Shown here piece by piece: positions 19,640 through 30,994 of a stretch of DNA of 64,000 nt. Numbering within the stretch: the stretch's first letter is position 1; the number at the start of each line of letters is the position of its first letter. Origin of the DNA: Galaxea fascicularis (lineage: Eukaryota; Cnidaria; Anthozoa; Scleractinia; Euphylliidae); the NCBI GenBank assembly GCA_948470475.1, contig OX419337.1, positions 36,430,536-36,494,535 of the forward strand, in the 5' to 3' direction. The position numbers and the translations under genes were made by a program. The notes under the pieces were generated by a model. It was given only the letters and a program-made list of their open reading frames with translations. It had not been told where the DNA came from and searched no databases.

Positions 19640-19862
19640 AGTAAGAACTATACAACGTTTTGTTGATTTTTTGGCTCCCTGGTCAGTTGATTTCAGGAGA
19701 AGCTGAGAACAAATTTGATCACGGTTTTTAACGATACAACGTGATTGGGGAAACCGCGGACACGTATTCACGTGTTTTTTGTATACTTCCTGAGTGATGG
19801 GTGTGTTACAGTTACCCTGGAATAATAAGCCACAGTACGATGTTTCGTGCAGTATCTCACGA
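19640..19862 (-). CDS. Weak candidate exon with a TRAF-type zinc-finger-like Cys/His pattern
   Basis: Open minus-strand frame containing C-x7-C-x11-H-x3-C-x7-C, the last part reading VYKKHVNTCPRFPQSRC. TRAF zinc fingers have C-x(3-6)-C-x11-H-x3-C with a similar H-V-x-T-C-P core, so spacing is close but the first gap is long. No clear acceptor or donor and no neighbouring exon was found. It may be chance. Confidence 0.2.
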
Positions 19863-20589
19863 GCCAAAGGTAGTCAATTCACAGAGAAATCCTCGTTTTT
19901 GAAGTTGACGCGAAATTTGCGCGCCATAACAGAGGTCATAACATAATTTGAATCTATAGGAATCCGAAATTCGGATGGATTTAAGAAGTAAATTGTTCCG
20001 ATTGATAGTTTAGAGGTACATGTACTAAAAGACGTGTTTCTAAGGGCCCAAAGGTGTTTCCATTGTGACTTTCAAGGAGGCACCGCAGTGGGTCACTTTG
20101 AAGCGGACTTGATCGGCGTTTTGAACTAAGTTTACGGTATGGTTGTATAGAAATTCTTAGCGAAGTTATTCGCCCTGGTAGTAAAGAACATGTCCCAAAT
20201 GTTCTTTTTTTGCATGAGAAACAAAGCTTAATCGGCAATCTACACGTGCAAAAGAGAAACATGTTACTTGTGTATGTCTTGTCATGGAACGAAAAGAAAA
20301 GGCAACTTCTGCAAGGATAGCCAAGTTCAGGTGACAGAGAAAGACAATGGTCAAACTTCACTTTTGGTAAAATATTCCTACTCGACAAACGGTTCCACAG
20401 TACAACACGTATACGTTTCTGTTACATGAGCTTATTTTGAATCTGTGCTCTTAAAAATTCAACAACACCAGGGTTAAGAACGACTCACTAAATCACGCGA
20501 GATCCACAGACACAAGAGTGAAAACAATCTTTCCACCATAACAAAGAGCACCGCATGATGGTTCTGTCAATTGCTTTCACTTGAATAGT

Positions 20590-21015
20590 CCCTCTTAGCT
20601 TTCATCCACGGACTCATAACTTGGAACACCCTGTACAACATCAAAGAGTAATTTGAATGGTCCCACCGGCCGTAATTTTATTCAGCTTAAGAACAACCTT
20701 GAACAACACAATAAACAGCACCACAGGAAAGTATTGCTCAGTAGCTTTCATTTGAATGGTTACACTTAAGGATTTCATCCACAGACTCACTGAAAAGTTC
20801 GGACTACCTTGCACAGCATAATAAACAGTACCACAGGAAACTCGGTACTACTCAGTGGTTTTCGATTGAATGGTTACACTTCAGCATTTCATCCACAGAC
20901 TCGAAACTAAGACCCACTTTGTACAACACGATAAACAGCACCACACGAAAGAACATCCCACCAGCTTTTAATTGAATGATCACCCTCTAGGATTTCTCCA
21001 TAAAACTCAAACGAC
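20590..21015 (-). repeat. Dispersed ~115-bp repeat, about three to four tandem units
   Basis: Each unit on the plus strand has TTTCATCCACAGACTC, a GTACAACA/GCACAGCA block, ATAAACAG(C/T)ACCACA, then GCTTTCATTTGAATGGTTACACTT. It is the reverse complement of the array at 2930-3225. Units differ by several per cent, so the array is not newly expanded. Confidence 0.75.
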
Positions 21016-21804
21016 AGCCAGCATAATACAAACACTATGCCACTATGCGTAGTTGCTCCTGTAAGTTTAGAAAATGCACCCGGGCCTACGTTTGTTTTGA
21101 ATGGTGTTGGTCTAAAAAGACCCAAATTGCCGGACTAAAATGAAGCCTTAGTTTAGAGTAGAATCCAAGACGTGTTTAAAAGTCTTAACAAGTGGAGTAA
21201 AACATTTACCGTGATTCATTTGCGTTGGAAACTTTCTCATCGCGAAGGTCTGTCGAGTTTAACACATTAACGACTTTTTATAGCCGGATTCCGTTCAGTA
21301 GATATGCTCATGAACAGGTGATACTGTTTTTACAGTTTAAAATTCAAACCAAATTCAATAAAACAAGATGACTTGTGCCATGTTTGTGGGGCGTGGGTAT
21401 TCAATTTGTACTCTCTGGTTGTCACGAATGGCTTGGCACGGCTTGCAAGAGGTCTTGCAAGTCCGGCCGAATTAAATTTCGTCAAGAAAAAAGCGAAACG
21501 CAGCCCATTGCGTAATCTTTCCTCGTGTCTGAGGACAAAAACAGATGGCAGTGAGCTCTCAATTCTCAATTTTCTCGGTCAGTTATACCGTAATATTTCT
21601 GTTCAAATATTGGCTGTTTTTGCCGGCTAGAAAGCTTCCTGACGAATCGATGAATGCATGTGAAGTTTCTGTCCGGTGTAAAACTTTGCCTCAATTTTCC
21701 AGCCGAGGAGATACTCGAGTTTTGACGACCGCACAGATGATTCCTCTAGTCGTGTGATTGCAATCAATAAAAATTATTTCAAACAAAGGAGGTTTTGAAC
21801 GTAC

Positions 21805-22048
21805 CATTGGAAACGCTGGCCCGAAGAAGGAGATGTGCCAAGTGTTGTCTTCGCCTCAACATGCGTTCTTCAAATGTAAGCGGAAGTGGACGTAAAACTA
21901 AACTCCTTCTTCTAGAATCAAAGGTCCAGGGACTTAACCTGGGAGTGTTGTTCCTTTTAAGTAAAATCTTGGCATACATTCTGTTATCTGGTGAACTTGA
22001 CGACAGTTCGGCTTGCTTGTTTCCTCGACCAACTGAGAGCTCGGCCAT
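21805..22048 (-). CDS. Candidate first coding exon, unrecognised basic protein
   Basis: ATG at 22046-22048 (context GTTATGG) opens 81 codons to a consensus donor AATG|GTACGT at 21805. The product begins MAELSVGRGNKQAELSSSS and is Arg/Leu-rich towards the end (LTFEERMLRRRQHLAHLLLR). The codon pattern looks more coding-like than the opposite strand. No family is recognised, and no following exon was identified on the minus strand, so chance remains possible. Confidence 0.25.
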
Positions 22049-25000
22049 AACTTCACAGTATTTGTTGACACTGCTGATTGCGAAGGGACTGGAGACGAGA
22101 TGATTTGGGACATGAGAAGGCGCACGACTTCCGAGGCGGGAAAAGCAACCGACGTGAAACAAAGTCCCTTATTGTCACACTTTGTTATGAATCTAATTAT
22201 TTCGTATTTTGAAATCACGAAAACCTCTCTGCGTAGAAATGCTATAATTCACAGAGCCCTTTGCAAACTTGGCTTGGGAAATGTGCGTCATTTTGACGAC
22301 TGGACTAGAATTTTTGTTGCAAACAACATTCAGGTCATTTTCTCTGAAAGCTCTCTGCGCTGTCAGAACACATGACTATCCAAAAGTATATCACGTCGAG
22401 ATATTGTTCTGAAATTTGACAAGATCAGAAAGGGCAATTTATGCACCGTCATCTTTTTTCTTATTCTCGTTGATGGCACACGGAAAACAACTCTGCGTGC
22501 ACGATTTAATGACCGAAGCGTTCTAACTTTTAAAATACAAGCACATAAAACATGGCAACCGGTAAACGCAATGAAGTGAATCTTTTACTTTACATTAATA
22601 AATACTTATTTTTGTTGTGGGTCAATTCGGGGTCAAGAAATAATGAATTGTGTTTGCTTTAAAGCCTCGAGATTACAACACTAAATCTCTTAATCAAACG
22701 ATAGCACCAGGCGCCAAAAATTGAAGCAACTAACGTAAGTAAGGATGTGCTTGGAACGTGTTGGCATTGCATCTAGTTACAGCGCCCCTCCAAAGAACAA
22801 AACTGGGACATGCGTAAACACACGCTCGCAAAGGTGATACGGTGTGTTGTTTTCAAATGAAACCAATTATATGGCCAGCCGGGGTCCACAGCCACTGAAA
22901 TTCAATACACTATAAAAATGAAATCCTGTGTCTCAGCATCTTTGTAAACTTTGAAAAATACTCTACAGAGCATACTGATTATTTTGGGAGCGATTCACTC
23001 ACATATCATGCCAATCAAGGCCACTTGCCGATGTCTTCGATATCATCAACACAGCAAATGATAAAAATTAAAAGTATGGTCCACCTTCAACTTATAAATA
23101 GAGATAACTTAAGCACCAACGCGGTAAAAACCAAACAGGGATGGTACACATAGCAAAATCAAACGCGCAGGCCCGTTGCACTGTCTTCCTTTAATACGGG
23201 ATCAATAAACTTAATTATTGTGGGCAAATGGCCTTATTGAGGAAACAGGAAATGCACCCAAAACTTAAATAGCAACTGAGTAACTATTATACAGCAGTTT
23301 GCTTAGCGGAAGTGGGAGATTCACGCCACCGTAAACAAAATGTTTCTCTGTGTTGTGTATTTTCAAGTCCGCCCCAGAATGCCTTTCAACTGCGTTAAAC
23401 GACCGTGTTTTCCAAATTTCAAGATCAATTTTGATTTGAAGCATCTTTTATATGGATCAGGAGAGATTCTAACTGTTTGCTTATATGCCTACCGTGCTCA
23501 GTGAAATCACCACTGCTTCAGTCTGCGAACTGTAAAATTAACTGCTTCTGCAGATAGCGAATTGTATGCAACTTGCAGTGTTGGTAAACACGAAATTCGT
23601 TGACATGCGCAGTGAACTGAGGCTACTGCGCGCTGATTAACGCTTCGCCAAGAAACTATGCGAAACATTTTGTTGATCAATTACGACGAAGTTTAGGTTT
23701 AAAAGAGAATTTCTTTTCTTGAGAGTGAAGTAGCTAAAGAAAGAGAACAATTATTGTGCTTTAGATATATCATGAATAACAAAATAAGATAATTAGAAAA
23801 GCCAACAGTTTTGCTGGTGTTTGAAAGTCAGTCGTGCTGTACACACGAACTGAGCGAAGTCAATAGCCTTTATTGTCTGCTTGAAGTGAAACGAAGAACT
23901 CAAGATCTAGAAAAGGGGTCATAAATTACTACCAAAATCTCATTATTCAAGGAACTTGAAAAACTGGGCATCTGATATCTCAAGGCCTTGTTTGGCTTTG
24001 AAAGAACGAAAGTGAATTCCTTTTATAAATGTTTGTTCTGATATCAGCATAGGTAAACAAGTAACAAACTTACGGATATTGGTTAAGTACAATTGGCAGT
24101 CGTCTGGTGGTTTTCAGTTCGACTCTGATTTGTCACTCACATTTTCTTTTAGCTCGCAGTGATGATCCGGCTGTGGGTGTAAATGGAAGAGTTTAACCAA
24201 TTGAATTCAATCTCCTTATAAAGATTCATGACCAAGATTCTTCTCCCGCTGAAAAGGTGAAACATTCTAAAGATGACCATTCGGCCGTCAGAGGTAAACG
24301 GCGTCTGCGCAGAACGTTTCCGGACTATCTCTGAGGTGAAACAGTTATGTGAGCTGAAGAGGTCTCTCAAATTGCACAATCTCTCACGGCTCAGGTTTTT
24401 TTGTGGATACATTTTTCTTCGAATGAAAATATTTATGACATTGTTTAATTGTCACGGTACAACCTGACCACAGATTGGTCCGAAAAGTTTACTCGTTCAA
24501 ATTTCATATTTTCGAAAAACAGGGTTCCTCAGTATTCAATTTCCTGCAATTGTGTTATTGCTTACTGTACGAGAATTGCTAGAAACTTCTTCGGGAGACA
24601 ATATTTACCTATCATCAAAAAAATTCCCATCTCGCCGCCCATGGCACGCACTGCTTTCATATAAAGTACTTTTGGGATTTGGGATATTAAACTTGGTCGA
24701 CACTAAAGAAAGTCAACATAACGGCTCAAACAACTACTATTGCTTGAAGTCGATTAATTCAGTTCACGTTTGAGTCGGTTAGAAAACGAGGAAACGCGCC
24801 TTTGTATGTTTGTCGTAGAAAAAAGATCGGATCTTAGATCCTTCGATTCGTTCTTCATTCGGTCTGTGAGGCCTTAAAAACGCAAGACCAAAGCCGTCTT
24901 TCTATTTATTCTGTTTTGTTTGTTTTGTTAAGGTGTATAACCACACCTAAGACCGAATGTGAAAATTTCTTGGAAGCTTTGTTCGTTAAATAGATTCAGC

Positions 25001-25516
25001 TTTTGAGAGCTTGGCTTAAAAGCAAAAAAGCCTCATTATCACCTTGGCTCCAATGATTATTTGGTTGATATTAGCAAAGGCAGTCATTTGCGAATTCAGT
25101 CTTATTACTCTCAGCTGACAATTTCACCAAACTGGGACCAGTTCGAGATGCGTCCAATATTTTTGCGATATCCATTCCACCTCAAATAGAAACCACTTAA
25201 AAACAAATTATGTTTGATGGACTCATTGACAACGACAAAGAGCCCGCCGCCATAAAACGAAATTACTAATAAAGTTAATTTTCGGTTTATACTGCTACGC
25301 CTATATGCTCTTCAGTAAAACGTGATTGCCCTAAATAAAACTGGAGAAACACGGGTTTTGAACAGTTTCATGAAAATTTACTTTCGAGGTTCACGTACAC
25401 AGAAAAAGACACAAAGTTGAATCGACTGATTTCGCTTTTTTATCCAAGTAATGCCAAATACGTGTACCAAAGTAGTTCAGTTACTTCAAATTCAGTAACA
25501 TCGACCCGGCCAACAG
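22049..25516. other. Non-coding stretch upstream of the FGF-like exon
   Basis: If the FGF-like exon is real its earlier exons should lie here or further left on the plus strand. I looked for the beta-trefoil core pattern (G-x-Y-L-C-M-N type) and did not find a convincing match. A frame at 24560-24770 is open but unlike FGF. Confidence 0.35.
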
Positions 25517-25723
25517 TGCAGTGAGTTGGGCCCCGATAAGTTTACAAAAGTGTTTTCTCAATATTTCTCGAAGCATGCTAGACATCACGGCCGTTGCCTG
25601 GCTTTTAATTCAAACGGAAACATTAAACGAGGATATTGTTGCGGCTTTAGAACCCACCGGCCACCACGTAATAGCGGAAAATTCCTTGATCATAGCGATA
25701 CGGCCAGTTTAAGGCAAATATAA
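25517..25723 (+). CDS. FGF-like C-terminal coding exon
   Basis: Frame from an AACAG acceptor to TAA at 25721-25723, 68 codons. It starts with Cys (CSELGPDKFTKVFSQYF), as many FGF last exons do (C-x-F-x-E...), and continues GRCLAFNSNGNIKRG, matching the FGF core G-(W/R)-(Y/x)-(V/M/L)-A-(F/L)-N-x-x-G-x-x-(K/R)-(R/K)-G. It ends with a basic stretch and SGKFLDH where FGFs have a HFLP-like end. Known role of the family: secreted beta-trefoil ligands for FGF receptor kinases. Oddities: two adjacent Cys (GYCCGF) in the heparin-binding loop and a weak pyrimidine tract. A second frame (25500-25712) is also open. Earlier exons were not found, so a pseudogene fragment is possible. Confidence 0.5.
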   Translation, partial: CSELGPDKFTKVFSQYFSKHARHHGRCLAFNSNGNIKRGYCCGFRTHRPPRNSGKFLDHSDTASLRQI

Positions 25724-26324
25724 AGATGGCGCTATCGCGGTGGCTTTTATGGAAAACTGTGAAGGTGATGTTTTGATCACGAATTGCGAGCAAACAAGGG
25801 TGACATCTGACATTTTCTTATAGTATTAGAGGAGGGTCACCTCCCACACGCTGAAACTACTTGAAGCCCTCAGTAAAAGCAGTCCTTTAATCTGCAAAAC
25901 TCTTGACGTGGAAAGCACTTTAAAGCGGCATGTTCAAAGGGCTCTCTATGCCAAGAATGTGTTGGGCTCTTGGGACATTTGTGACGGGGATTAAACATCA
26001 GAGCCCACGAAAGGAAGGCGGAAGTCGCTAACGCGCCCACTCGATTGATCACTGCACATTTATAAAGGAGTCGACTTTAATCTCAAGCTTATAACAACGA
26101 CAAAGGGTATTAAACTCAATCTTTGAACTGATTATGACAGTGTGCGTTCCGGAAGACGCTAACCCTACACTTGTCTACATTACAAACTTGTCCAGCACCC
26201 CGCATATGTTGGCGGTATCCTCGTGTTTGCATTAACACATCCGCTGATTTGACGACGCTGATGTCAACTTTGCAACAAACCTAAGAATGTTTTTCCAGGC
26301 GTTTTGACTCGTCAGTGTCTGAAT

Positions 26325-26698
26325 TAGGGAGCTTAAGCAACGAGGACGGCAACGGCAACAAGAACACCACAAAATCAGGTTAAATGAACTAATAAAAACA
26401 ATCGCTTTACACGTGCGTTTACATTTTGGTACATTTCTTTGCCGTCCTCTGCAAACAACAACGTGAAATGACCAAATTTCATGCTTTCTAGAGAACGTGA
26501 AGGCAAGGCGGCAAATCTGTTTTTTCTTTTTCTTACTTCGATGTCGTTCGTTGCAATTTAAGCCCTCGATAGTTGCATAGTTCGCCATCATTTTCCAAGT
26601 TAAACAAACTGGAATAATCGCGAAAAAGTTGCGAAAACGAGAAGTTACGTTTTGAAATGAAGTTTTCATCGCCGTCGCCGTCATTGTTGCTTAAAAGT
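26325..26698. mobile_element. GACGGCAAC-family MITE, first half of a dimer
   Basis: Left end AGGGAGCTTAAGCAACGAGG then GACGGCAACGGCAAC; right end GCCGTCGCCGTCATTGTTGC. Internal AACGTGAAATGACCAAATTT and CTAGAGAACGTGAAG blocks recur at 26840-26890 and in inverted sense at 51590-51640. Confidence 0.75.
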
Positions 26699-26699
26699 G

Positions 26700-27082
26700 A
26701 GTTTTAGCAATGAGGACGGCAACGGTAACGGGAACGCGACAAAACAATAGGTTTAATGAGCAAAAACAATCGCTCTGCTCGTGCGTTTTTTTTTTTTTTT
26801 TTTACAGTTTTGCACATTTCTTCAGTTTGCCGTCCTCTACAAAACAACAACGTCAAATGACCAAATTTTAGGTTTTCTCGAGAACGGGAGCGCATGACGG
26901 TAAATTTAGGTTTCTTTCCCCTTCTTTAACCTCGTTCATAGAAATTTAGACCTGGACAGTTCCTCAGCATTTTCCACGTTAAACAAATTGAGATAATCGC
27001 GAAAGATTTAGAAAATCGAGAAGTAATATTTTGAAATGACGTTTCTGTTGCCGTCGCCGTCGTCGCTGCTAAAGCTCCCTTA
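26700..27082. mobile_element. GACGGCAAC-family MITE, second half of a dimer
   Basis: Begins TTTTAGCAATGAGGACGGCAA directly against the first copy and ends GCCGTCGTCGCTGCTAAAGCTCCCT. The outermost ends of the pair (AGGGAGCTT at 26327 and AAGCTCCCT at 27071) are complementary, while the inner junction lacks them, so the pair may have moved as one unit. Confidence 0.75.
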
Positions 27083-29751
27083 TATAATTCTCCAAAATCA
27101 ACGCGCACTGCAACCTTGTCCCAGGATGCTTTTCCCTTTCCGCCTTATTTCTTGAACAAAAGTTAAGAACCTAATTAAGAACCCAGTTAGCCTAATTTTA
27201 CACTAAATACCATTCAGAACCTGTTTAGGGCTAACTTGGAAAAACCTAGGTTCTTATACGCGGGTTTTTACTGTATTAAGAGAAAATAAAAGAGCCCTGG
27301 TAACGAGGTAGCACGCAAATATTTTTTCAGTGCCATAGGTTTCCGTACAAAGTATGCGCTATGTTATGGTCGTCAATCGCCAATGCTCCAAATAAGTCAT
27401 AGGTGTTTGCCTCACCGCTAGGGTTCAGATTTTCTGTTCGACCTATTCGCACACCCCGGAATGACATTTGTTATGAGGATCAGAATTACTTTTAGTTTAT
27501 CTGTCATGTAATTCCAGACTTTTCTAGAATTATCTTATAATCTGTAATATTCCAGAAATATCTTTGATGTGACTAAGCAGTCTCCACAAATGGTAACACA
27601 ACATTCTAGATATTTGAAGAAAAAGTACAAAAGCAGGCTCGTAAGTAATAGAGCTGTGATTGAACTTATGCTATGGATGCTATACTGTGAGGAAGGTATA
27701 TACTCAACTGCTATAACTATGGTGGAGCTATAACCTTTGACCTTGCAATATCCGGAGAGAAGAAAGAAACGATAGCAGAAAAGGAGTACGAGTTTGTGTG
27801 CACAGAAAAGCCAGTGAGTGGAAAGAATCCAGTGAATCAAGAAAGTCAAGCATTGTTGTCTCTAGTCAGTGGAACGTGGAGTTGGAAGTTGATCAAGATC
27901 AGTACCTGTATGGCCATGACTCAACGTACAGAAAAATGAATAAAACCACTTGTACATGAACAGGCTGAAATCAGTGAAAAGTCCCATTCCGCCGCCATGT
28001 TTGTTGTGTGCCTGAGCTAACCACCAAACTCACTGAAATAGAACGAAAATCGGAAACCAGTTTCAGTTACTAATCCAAACGATCCACGTTTGGAGGTGGA
28101 TTGTTTAGATTGCAATCTAAAATTGTTTTCGCCATAAATGGAACAGGAGATCTAATTTTCGATCGTAAAATCCGGTTTTAGATTCGTTAAAAGGAACGCT
28201 ATCTTTGTTAACGTTTAGTTCGCTGTAAACAATCTTCCCGCTGAAATTGCAGCTAACTCTAACCGTACCCACCCCTCCCAGCTGTCAGTTTAGAAGCTAG
28301 TCCTTACTGAGGGTTTACATAGTAGAACAAAAGTCTCTCGTTCCTGAGATCAAACGTAAAAGATGTACATGGATGTAGACGAGAAAAGTCCGACTTCTTC
28401 AATCACAATGGCATTCGTTTGTACACGTTTCGGCTACACGTAACTGGAAGCATTCAAATAATTTCCCCGAGATAAAAGGTGCTTTTGAAGAACCGGCAAA
28501 CAGGTCCCATTTCTGCGAAAGGTGAGTACTGATGTCTGAAGTCCAGTCCGAAGTCCAAAGTCCGAAGTCCAAAGTCTGAAGTCCAAAGTCCAAAGTCCAA
28601 AGTCCAAAGTCCGAAGTCCGAAGTCTGACTCTGAAGTCTGTCGTCTGAAGGCCCTTCTCGGCTATGCGTATCTTTTCAATGATTTCGAGAATCTTACAAA
28701 CAATCCGTGTCATTGCCCCTTTAATTCCTTGAGAAGACAAAAAGTACTTTTCGTAATGCAAATAGAGCTTCCCCTGACGTAAAACGCACGCCCAAGTTTG
28801 GCGCAAAATAGATAGCCCCAATTTGTCGATTTCTATGGGGAATTACTTGAATACAGTCGAACCTCTTCACAACGGTCGCCTTGGGGACAAGAGAAAGGGG
28901 GTGTTGTAGAGAAGTGGCCGTCATTGGGAGGGAGGGTTGTTAATATGACACAAATTCCTTTTAGGGGGGGTTCCGACGTTTTTACTTTAAAAAAATATAT
29001 ATAGCCAGAATTTTTCAAAGGAGCGGGGGGGGGGGGGTCACACTGTGTCAAACACAGGGTACTCACCAGACTGTCACCTGAATATTGTAGGTCGTTTGCT
29101 TAAAAAAAAAGGCTTACAAAGGGGGGTCCACGGGCACCCCAGGACCCCCCCTAGCTACGCCCTTGATACAAAATGTAGTTTGAACTCACACAGCCGGAAA
29201 CTCGCCGAAGACGGGGAGATCACTGTAATCAGACTATTATTCGGATTTTCTCGGAGTAAGCTTGCTTAGTGATCTTGGATTCGGTGGCGAATCTTTGCAC
29301 TTGTTTGATTTGTGATACAAATAAGAGCCATTTACTGGACGAAAGGCGAGCGGCCTACTGGACTTTGTAGTTTTTATGTGGGGAAACACCACATGGTCAT
29401 CGAAACTGTACAGCATATATGAAATATGCACAACATAAATAAATTAACACACATATATAAATAACCCAGGGGAAATTTTATCTGAGTGAATTTGAACATG
29501 TCAAGCGAACAATAGAATTTTCTTGACTGCTAACCTACCTGGATTGAAGGGGTAAACTGAAATCCCGAGGTAGCCAGCCAATCGACGCTCGCCGGCAAGT
29601 GCGCTAATGACAGATAAGGTGTTGCCTTCTTAGTTGTTTTGGGAAGAAAAAGTGAAACACGCTTTCATTTGCAGAACTCCAGCAACCTAGTTTCTATAAT
29701 TTTTGCAATAACATTTTCCTGTAACTAATCGGGTGCTCCGTTTCTTTCCAG
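27083..29751. other. Non-coding stretch
   Basis: Stops in all frames apart from a low-complexity frame in the AAGTC repeat. A short palindrome surrounds 28073-28115 (AATCCA..ATCCACGTTTGGAGGTGGATT). A G-run lies at about 29027-29037. Confidence 0.4.
28535..28650 (+). repeat. GAAGTCCAAAGTCC tandem repeat
   Basis: About 17 units of a 7-base motif (A/G)AAGTC(C/T), with CAAAGTC and CGAAGTC variants. The minus-strand reading gives a periodic Leu/Asp/Phe/Gly/Trp peptide, which is an artefact of the repeat. Confidence 0.9.
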
Positions 29752-29954
29752 AAATGCTGTCTTTCCTGGAGATGAACAGTCGGATTTACGCCAGTAATCT
29801 TGGATCTAGTGGAATATTTCAGCAAGATTTCAGTCAGCCAACTTCGTCATACGAGTATCAGCCTGGACCCAGCCACCATCAGCGCAGTCCGAGCCAAGAA
29901 TTTCCCTCTGATGAAATTTCTTCATCTTCGCAATCTGTCTACTCTGCTGTGTGA
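29752..29954 (+). CDS. Possible terminal coding exon, Ser-rich tail ending in a PDZ-type ligand
   Basis: A strong acceptor (CGTTTCTTTCCAG) is followed by an open frame to TGA at 29952-29954. It reads MLSFLEMNSRIYASN, then a Gln/Ser/Pro/Tyr-rich tail that ends SVYSAV. The last three residues S-A-V fit the class I PDZ ligand S/T-x-V. The gene would extend leftwards on the plus strand, but no upstream exon was recognised. It ends 111 bases before the BTB start codon, so it could instead be leader sequence of that gene. Confidence 0.35.
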
Positions 29955-30065
29955 CCTTTTCACCTAGGTTAAGTGACGCTCGGAATTCGACAGACGTATC
30001 TCTCTCACCCGCGCCCCCCTTGAATTCCGCAACTATCCATCAGTGTTCTTCTTGTTGCATGAAAG

Positions 30066-30944
30066 ATGGTGACTCAGGCCTCCATAGAAGATTTGCCGGT
30101 CTTTTCCGAGCCATGGGAACATAGCGATGCTGTGTTGCTTGTGGAGGAAGATAGATTTCATGTTCATCGCAGTATTCTTGGAATGTGGTCGCCTGTATTC
30201 TCGCGAATGTTTACGGCAGAATTCAAAGAGACAACCGACCAGCAAGTAGAACTTCAAGGGAAGAAATCGAGCGAAATAGAAGAAATGCTGCTGGTGATTT
30301 ATCCCACTACCTCAAAACAGATCGAGGAAAGTAACTACTTGTTCCTTCTAAATCTGGCCGACGAGTACATGATGACGAAGCTGACGAAGAAATGTGAGAA
30401 CTATCTAATTAACACCCTGAAAAACCAGAGTCCATTTGAAATTGAAAAGGTCTGTTTGGAGTTCCTCGACACTGCACAACGCTATCGCTTGGAGATGCTC
30501 CAGACGCTGTGTATCGACAAAGCACAAGACATGACCTTCAGGAAAATAACAAAGCAAAAAATGTACGAGGAAATCAGCCTTCCTAACTATCGAAAAATTG
30601 CGGAGGGGACGATTGAGAAAATGGAGCGACAGCTGGATGCCGGAAGGAGGGAAGTATCAAAATTGCAGTCGGAAATCGCGAGAAATAAACAAGTGCATGA
30701 AAGAAAAGAACGAGATTTGAAATCGCATGCTTCAAATGCCCTTCGAAAGTTCGAGAACATCGTATGTATTCTTGAGTTTATCTCTACAGAGAATCCGAAC
30801 GTCATAGACACTTCTACAGGCTATGGATATCGGCAGGATCCCGTGCATAAACAGTTAATGAAAATTAAGAATTCAGACGGACAGTTACAGAAGTTATATG
30901 GTCCGTTAAAAGATCTGTACGATGAACTGAAAACCCTTCAGTGA
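30066..30944 (+). CDS. BTB/POZ domain protein with coiled coil, intact (copy 1)
   Basis: Single-exon frame of 292 codons. BTB domain at about residues 15-120: PWEHSDAVLLVEEDRFHVHR, then WSPVFSRMF and a conserved ELLLVIYP-like EMLLVIYP. A BACK-like helical stretch follows at about 120-185 (CLEFLDTAQRYRLEMLQTLC), and a charged coiled coil at about 190-235. Known role of BTB proteins: dimerisation and, often, recruitment of substrates to Cullin-3 ubiquitin ligases. There is no MATH, Kelch or zinc-finger domain, so the substrate side is unknown. It is about 290 residues, close to the 275 of copy 3, but clearly diverged from the array copies (for example Lys/Gln-rich KEMT-type coil). First ATG in good context chosen. 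Confidence 0.85.
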   Translation: MVTQASIEDLPVFSEPWEHSDAVLLVEEDRFHVHRSILGMWSPVFSRMFTAEFKETTDQQVELQGKKSSEIEEMLLVIYPTTSKQIEESNYLFLLNLADEYMMTKLTKKCENYLINTLKNQSPFEIEKVCLEFLDTAQRYRLEMLQTLCIDKAQDMTFRKITKQKMYEEISLPNYRKIAEGTIEKMERQLDAGRREVSKLQSEIARNKQVHERKERDLKSHASNALRKFENIVCILEFISTENPNVIDTSTGYGYRQDPVHKQLMKIKNSDGQLQKLYGPLKDLYDELKTLQ

Positions 30945-30994
30945 TGACTTTAGCTGATTTAGCTGTCTGTTTAAATGACTGTCAAGTTTCAGTC

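Noticed and set aside
19981..20388. A 135-codon minus-strand Cys/Ser-rich frame
   Set aside because: No ATG at the start, cysteines show no regular spacing, and no splice sites or neighbours support it.
28399..28821. A 140-codon minus-strand frame with Trp/Asp/Phe/Gly repeats
   Set aside because: The periodic peptide is produced by the 7-base AAGTCC tandem repeat; the rest of the frame has no motif.
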